Made by a program: the position numbers and the translations under genes | The notes under the pieces: model-generated | What the model was told of the DNA's origin: nothing | The model's input: only the letters and a program-made list of their open reading frames with translations | Database searches by the model: none | Shown here: in pieces, positions 59,455 to 64,000 of the stretch | How the letters are laid out: every line of letters starts with the position of its first letter | Position numbering within the stretch: the stretch's first letter is position 1 | DNA from: Emiliania huxleyi CCMP1516 | Taxonomy: Eukaryota > Haptophyta > Isochrysidales > Noelaerhabdaceae | Reading direction: 5' to 3' | DNA: 64,000 nt | NCBI RefSeq assembly: GCF_000372725.1 | Contig: NW_005198965.1 | Location: forward strand, 556,447-620,446

Positions 59455-59705
59455 GTCTGACAGCCTGACAGCAACCCCCGGACAGCGCCTGACAGCGCCC
59501 GACAGCCTGACAGCGCTGACAGCACTTTCTCCGACAGCCTGACAGCACGTATCTGACAGCCTGACAGCAGAGTCTGACATCAGAGGTGCTCCGTCGCTGT
59601 CAGGCCCCAACGTGACAGCCTGACAGCTGCCCGACAGCCCGACAGCACACAGTGGCCTGACAGTAGCGCTGACAGCCCGACAGCCCGACCAGCCCGACAG
59701 CAGCA
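59455..59705 (+). repeat. Degenerate CTGACAGC array
   Basis: The octamer CTGACAGC or CCGACAGC recurs about 25 times with variable 2-12-nt interruptions. It does not keep a reading frame. Confidence 0.9.
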
Positions 59706-60058
59706 CAGACCGTACACAGGCCGTGCAGCCTCTTTCTTGTGCCCCATGAGGGTGTAACAAAACTGTTACATGCAAAGACATGTGAGTGTGGTCCATGCAG
59801 TGTCATGGGATGGTCATGCCTCATGGGTCTCTCTCTCAACCCTCCCGCCCCACCTCTGCGGACCCGCGGCTGTGCTACAACTACAAATGAAGCTACCAGC
59901 TAGCCTTCTGGGGCCCTACATACAGCCATATGCCTACGGCGTCTGGATGGGGGTGGCCGCCGCCGTCTGTGCCGCCGCCGCCGGCCCGCCGCCTGCGCCT
60001 GCGCCGCCATCTGCGCTCCCCAGGCGGCCGCCGCTGCCGGGGCGTGATCACGCCGTAG

Positions 60059-60412
60059 GAGGGGGGCAGCTGCGTAGCCGCCGGCGTCATCGGCGTCAGC
60101 GCCCCCGCCGCCGCCTGGCCAGCAGCAACGGGGTCTTCATCAACGACGCCAACCAAGGGCCTCTTTATCCTCCGGTGGTACCGTGAGGTGAAAAGGGTGA
60201 CGGGACCCCCCGCAGACAGCCCGCGCTACCAGAACAGAGCGTGCAAGTACTACAAGCTGACGAGCGACAACGATGGGGAGGCCTTCCAGACTCAGTGCGG
60301 CAGACAAGAAGATCTGGTGACGTTTGGCCGCTTTGTGTATCTCGAGACCTCGAGAGAAGGCTCCCCGAGGGCCCAAGTCAAGAATCGGCTTTCTTTTGGC
60401 GCGCAATGGTGA
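60059..60412 (+). CDS. Hypothetical protein, last exon
   Basis: From the AG of CGTAG at 60058 a frame is open for 118 codons to TGA at 60410: SCVAAGVIGVSAPAAAWPAA, GLFILRWYREVKRVTGPPAD, YQNRACKYYKLTSDNDGEAF, QEDLVTFGRFVYLE. Composition is protein-like. A possible first exon starts at ATG 59887 (MKLPASLLGPYIQPYAYGVW). Family unknown. Confidence 0.35.
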   Translation, partial: EGGSCVAAGVIGVSAPAAAWPAATGSSSTTPTKGLFILRWYREVKRVTGPPADSPRYQNRACKYYKLTSDNDGEAFQTQCGRQEDLVTFGRFVYLETSREGSPRAQVKNRLSFGAQW

Positions 60413-60592
60413 CGTCTACGCAAGAAGATGGTGGCACCGGAGGCAGAGTAGGGACTAGAGTATGTGTAGCAGAGTCCTGCTGGTGTCCTCTTGATAGTGT
60501 CATTCGCCGACCCTCCAAGCGCCGTCCAAGCTGCTCGTGGGCTCTGGCAGCGCCATTCTTCATCTGAGGCTGTGCATTGGGCCCAAGAGTGA

Positions 60593-61472
60593 ATGCGGAT
60601 CGCTCGCCGCCGGATCGCTGCGCGTGCCGCGCAGCGCGCCGTCGCGCAGATTGACGGCCAGCCCGTGCTCATCCACAACACGGCGCGGCACTACTACGAC
60701 TCGATCGAGCTCGCAGCGGGTGCGACGCGCTCCGGGAGTGGGATCGGCGAGGTCGGCGACGTGACTGGCTTTCGCGTGTGGGAGTCTGCGCCGCTCGCCA
60801 TCGCCCACCTCGAGCGGCGCCGGGCCTCAATTGTGTGCGGCCGGTCGGTCATCGAGCTGGGCGCCGGCACGGGCGCCGTGGGCCTCTCTGCTGCGGCGCT
60901 GGGAGCCAAACACGTCGTGCTCTCCGACGCCGACTCGGTCGTGACGCTCGCCGCCGGGCCGGGCGAGCGGGAGGAGCGCAGCCGGCTCGAGTCGCTCGCT
61001 GAGAATGCGAGGCTCAACGGAGAGCGGGCCGCGGCGGTGAGCGTCGCGCCCTGTCGCTGGGGCGACGCCGCGCACCTCGCCGACCTCGCCGGGCGCTGGC
61101 CTGAAGGCTTCGACACCGTCGTCGCCTCGGACGTGCTCTACTCGCCGCGATCGTACGCCGCCCTCGGCGCGACGATCCGCGCTCTGGCCGGCGCCGACGC
61201 GACGGTGGTCCTCGCGTTTCCGGAGAGGCACGGCGGGGAGGCGCGGCGCGGCGCAACAGCGCGCGCGGTGGGGCCTCTGGAGCGGGCCCCGCTAAAGGTC
61301 ACGTGCCCCGACGCCTCAGGCACGCTTCGTGGAGGGGCTCGCGCCGGCCTTTGCGTTGGTGGACAGCGAGGCAGCCGGCGAGGGCGCGGCGGCGGCGGCG
61401 GGCGGCGCCCGACTGCGGGTCGTCGAGCTGCGGCGCGCAAGGCCGAGATGGTGCGGCGGTGGCGATGGGTGA
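60593..61472 (+). CDS. METTL21/FAM86-type protein methyltransferase
   Basis: Two exons, 60593-61240 and 61320-61472, give 266 aa. The class I SAM-binding motif is VIELGAGTGAVGLSAAALGA (about 84-103), followed by HVVLSDAD (motif II acid), LAENARLNG and, after that, FDTVVASDVLYSP, the (D/S)DVLY element of the lysine methyltransferase family 16. N-terminally GFRVWESAPLAIAHL has the family's W-(D/E)-S-(A/G) motif. The 79-nt intron has a GC donor (GAG/GCGCGG) and acceptor CCTCAG; splicing restores HGGEARFVEGLAPAFALVDS. Without splicing the frame runs on into arginine-rich nonsense. Members methylate lysines of chaperones or translation factors; the substrate here is unknown. Confidence 0.82.
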
Positions 61473-61694
61473 TGAGCGCGCGTGAGGCCTGACCAGTCAG
61501 ACAGCGTTTTCGTGGGTTCCGCAACAAACCTCTCTGAACACCGTGGAAGCCCCTTTCCTGTGCGGGCCTGCCAGCACTTTGCCATCCCAGCCTCTCTGCG
61601 ACCACGCAGCGTCCAGCGAGACGCTCGCTAACACGCTCTAGTCCTATAAGTAATACCGTATAAAACGGTCCGGTGTGGCGGTGTGCTGTGGTGT

Positions 61695-62826
61695 AGACCT
61701 GTTGCACGCCAACCGTGAACCACCCACGGACAGCTCAAAATCGCTGTGCGCGGCCGGCGGCTTGAGCGCGCGCCCTAAGGCCTTCATGTCGCACCCGAGC
61801 GTCTCAGCGCCATCCCTGGGCCCTGCGGCAGCGGACCGGAGCGGTTGAAGGCGACTTGACGCGCCGCGCCTCACGCGCTGCGGCCGCGACGCCGCAGTGC
61901 CGCAGCGCCGTCGCTGCGCCAGGCTTCCGCGGCTCTGGGGGCGCGGCGACTCAAATAGCCGCGGTCAGGTGGTGTTGTCCACCAGTATGAACACACCCAT
62001 GCGCGGCGTGGTCGGTTCTTCGCCACACATCGCTGGAAAGGTCAGCTGACAAGGGGCAAAACGGGCAAAAGGGAGTTTTCTGCCATCCCTCACGCTCACC
62101 AGCGCCGGCCGCACGCTTGCAGGCCACTTCTGAGCGGCTGAGGCAAGTCCTCGTGGTGGACAAGGATGGATCCGCGCCGCTTTGCCGGCTCGCGCCGCGC
62201 TGCTCGCCTCTCCGAGAGGTGCCTCTCGCCCGCCTGCCCGCCACTGCAGCGAGAGGGAGTTTCTGCCATCCCTCACGCTCACCAGCGCCGGCCGCACGCT
62301 TGCAGGCCACTTCTGAGCGGCTGAGGCAAGTCCTCGTGGTGGACAAGGACGGATCCGCGCCGCTTTGCCGGCTCGCGCCGCGCTGCTCGCCTCTCCGAGA
62401 GGTGCCTCTCGCCCGCCTGCCCGCCACTGCAGCGAGAGGGAGTTTCTGCCATCCCTCACGCTCACCAGCGCCGGCCGCACGCTTGCAGGCCACTTCTGAG
62501 CGGCTGAGGCAAGTCCTCGTGGTGGACAAGGACGGATCCGCGCCGCTTTGCCGGCTCGCGCCGCGCTGCTCGCCTCTCCGAGAGGCGATAGTCGACCTCC
62601 GCGCCCCCGCAGTGCGTGCAGCGGCTGGGCGCCAGGCGCGGTGCGGAGGGCCGCGGGGGGCCAAACTGGCTCCTGCTGCTCATATTTTTGACGTGTGTGT
62701 AGTCTATACAGTCTGTACACCAGCGCCAGTGCCGTCAGTGCCCACGCGAGAGGCGCTAATGCCTGTTTTTGCGCCTTGTCCGGACTGGAGCTGGGCGGTG
62801 GTTCACGGTTGGCGTGCAACAGGTCT
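61695..62826. mobile_element. 1.13-kb element with 30-bp perfect inverted repeats
   Basis: 61695-61724 (AGACCTGTTGCACGCCAACC...) and 62797-62826 are exact inverse complements. Inside are three copies of a 183-bp tandem repeat and no recognisable transposase. It looks like a non-autonomous DNA transposon. A target-site duplication is not obvious. Confidence 0.7.
62071..62590 (+). repeat. 183-bp tandem repeat, about 2.8 copies
   Basis: CTGCCATCCCTCACGCTCAC starts at 62080, 62263 and 62446. Copies differ at only a few positions (for example GGATGGATCC versus GGACGGATCC). Because 183 is 61 codons, long frames are open on both strands; neither has a recognised motif. Confidence 0.95.
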
Positions 62827-63020
62827 GTAACGGCGCGCGTTGCCTTTGGCTTTGCGCTTTGGCCCGCTAGCCCGGTAGCCGCTTTGCCCCCGCATGTGCA
62901 TGCACATGAGCATGCACATGCCCATACGCCATACACATGCACTGTCGTCTGTCCATGTGCATATCCCTGCTCTAGCGGAAATTTTCTGTATATCGTGAAT
63001 GATCGCCGAGTATCGCCTAA

Positions 63021-63090
63021 TATCGCGCAATATCGCGCAATATCGCGCAATATCGCGCAATATCGCGCAATATCGCGCAATATCGCGCAC
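63021..63090 (+). repeat. 10-bp tandem repeat TATCGCGCAA, 7 copies
   Basis: Six exact units and a last one ending GCGCAC, preceded by three degenerate units from 62990. Confidence 0.97.
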
Positions 63091-63211
63091 CCTCGCCCCG
63101 GCGGCGGTGACGGTGACGGTCCGAGCATTTCTTTGTTTTCCGGTCGCGCTTTCCCTTAGGGTACCCCTAGGCTTAAAAGGGTGGGCCCTGGGGCGCCTGC
63201 GGCTTAAACGG

Positions 63212-63239
63212 CTTAAAACCTGCCATGGCAGGTTTTAAG
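63212..63239. repeat. 28-bp perfect palindrome
   Basis: CTTAAAACCTGCCA followed by its exact inverse complement, without a spacer, centred on the CCATGG at 63223-63228. Confidence 0.97.
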
Positions 63240-63917
63240 AGCTGCTGGGCCGCCGATTCCTTAAACGGTCTTAAACGCTTAAACGGTGCGGGAGACTCCC
63301 GAGGTCGATGGTCCGGGAGGCTCCCCGGTAGACGCCGGAGGCCGGGAAGCTGGCACAGTCAGCTAGCACGCGTCCCCTATGCGAGTATGGCTCCTGCCAG
63401 TGCACCAGACTTACAGATGTGTCTTCAGTGGCGGGTTCGTGCCTAATAACGGCAGTATTGGAGAAACCGGCGCGGAACCCGGCGACGCATGCCGGCGAGG
63501 CCGATTTTCTTAAACGGACTTAAAAGAGGGACCCCCCGTGCCTGCAATCTCTTAAATGAGAATTTGAGCCCCCAAACCTCCTCATTTCTTAAAAGGTCTT
63601 AAAACAATCCGGCCCTCAGAACCCTAGGGGTACCCTAAGCGCTTTCCCGCCGCCCACCCGCACCTCTCTCGCACTTTCGGCGCCCAGGACTGACACGTGT
63701 AACGCTTCACGCGCGTCGCTGAGGCGTGCTGTGAAAGGCTCGCGTGATCGCGAGCATCGCACAACATCGCCATTTATCGCATTTTATCGCCAAATATCGC
63801 GCGGTATCGCGGTTGCGATATTGTGAAAAATTTTCGCTAGAGGGAGAGGACCGTGAGTTGAGGAAATCGGGGGAAGCGACCCACTTCGCCACAGACGGTC
63901 CCGCGCCTCGCCACTAT

Positions 63918-63956
63918 GACGGGCACACGCCCCGCACCGTCCGCTGTGTGCCCGTC
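63918..63956. repeat. 11-bp stem hairpin
   Basis: GACGGGCACAC and GTGTGCCCGTC enclose 17 nt (63929-63945). No associated gene is visible. Confidence 0.8.
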
Positions 63957-64000
63957 TTTGTCCGGAGTGAATACTCCAACGCGCTCGTCGGTGACGGTGT

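Larger units (their letters stand above)
62969..63842. mobile_element. Nested inverted-repeat element
   Basis: Imperfect outer arms (CTCTAGCGGAAATTTTCTG... at 62969 and the complement of ...AAAATTTTCGCTAGAG ending about 63842) and inner arms (CTTAGGGTACCCCTAGG at about 63154 and its complement at about 63630) face each other. Between the inner arms TTAAACGG/CTTAAA motifs recur about ten times. Outside them, tandem TATCGCGCAA units lie on both sides. There is no coding gene. It resembles a transposon with subterminal repeats. Confidence 0.6.

Noticed and set aside
61965-63128. Minus-strand frame of 387 codons and plus-strand frame 62117-62830
   Set aside because: Both owe their length to the 183-bp (61-codon) tandem repeat and cross transposon-like ends; no motif supports either.

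Overview
This is a eukaryotic nuclear contig, very GC-rich (about 65-70% in genes), with short introns (44-283 nt), a scaffold gap of 100 N, GA/CT microsatellites and many short dispersed repeats. The gene content (ribosome-biogenesis factors, EMC1, a meiotic helicase, CRT-like and NCX-like transporters, sulfotransferase, SOUL protein, a proline-rich surface glycoprotein, stand-alone orotate phosphoribosyltransferase) and the splice-site habits suggest a unicellular alga. A haptophyte is my best guess, but this is inference from style and not proof.

Layout. 0-16 kb: sulfotransferase/ShK protein (-), a C2HC-finger protein (+), a 1361-aa proline-rich membrane glycoprotein (+) and an HFM1/MER3-type helicase (-), followed by the gap. 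16-28.6 kb: an ankyrin protein (-), a single-pass coiled-coil membrane protein (+), RRP5 (-, two exons), and divergently from it orotate phosphoribosyltransferase (+). 28.8-38.3 kb: a KOW protein, then a degenerate stretch holding a frame-broken conserved gene, a truncated Na+/Ca2+ exchanger, a hypothetical exon, duplicated intron-like elements, two minisatellite arrays and a 5'-truncated CRT-like transporter. 38.3-49 kb: LRRC61-like (-) and Abitram/CCCH (+) as a divergent pair, KRI1 (+, three exons), an armadillo-like protein (-), a repeat cluster, and EMC1 (-, three exons). 49-64 kb: an intron-containing tRNA-Tyr, two anonymous genes, a histidine-rich membrane protein, a second repeat cluster, a divergent plastid-type protein/SOUL pair, a SAM-domain protein, a METTL21-type methyltransferase, and finally mobile-element-like structures with inverted repeats.

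Functional themes. RRP5 and KRI1 both serve small-subunit rRNA processing in the nucleolus. EMC1 serves membrane-protein insertion in the ER. HFM1 implies meiotic crossover machinery. Three gene pairs are divergent with about 130-240 bp between start codons, suggesting shared promoters.

Main observations. (1) Of ten introns that I could place by protein continuity, five start with GC rather than GT, and donors of both kinds share a GYGCG-like start. (2) A 221-nt unit with GT...AG ends occurs twice, and sequence identity stops at the inferred splice sites, as expected of an introner-type element. (3) Several non-autonomous transposon-like elements with perfect inverted repeats are present: 145 bp at 59.1 kb, 1.13 kb at 61.7 kb carrying a 183-bp tandem repeat, and a nested one at 63-63.8 kb. 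(4) A repeat array at 35.7-36.3 kb keeps one core in 49-bp and 34-bp units.
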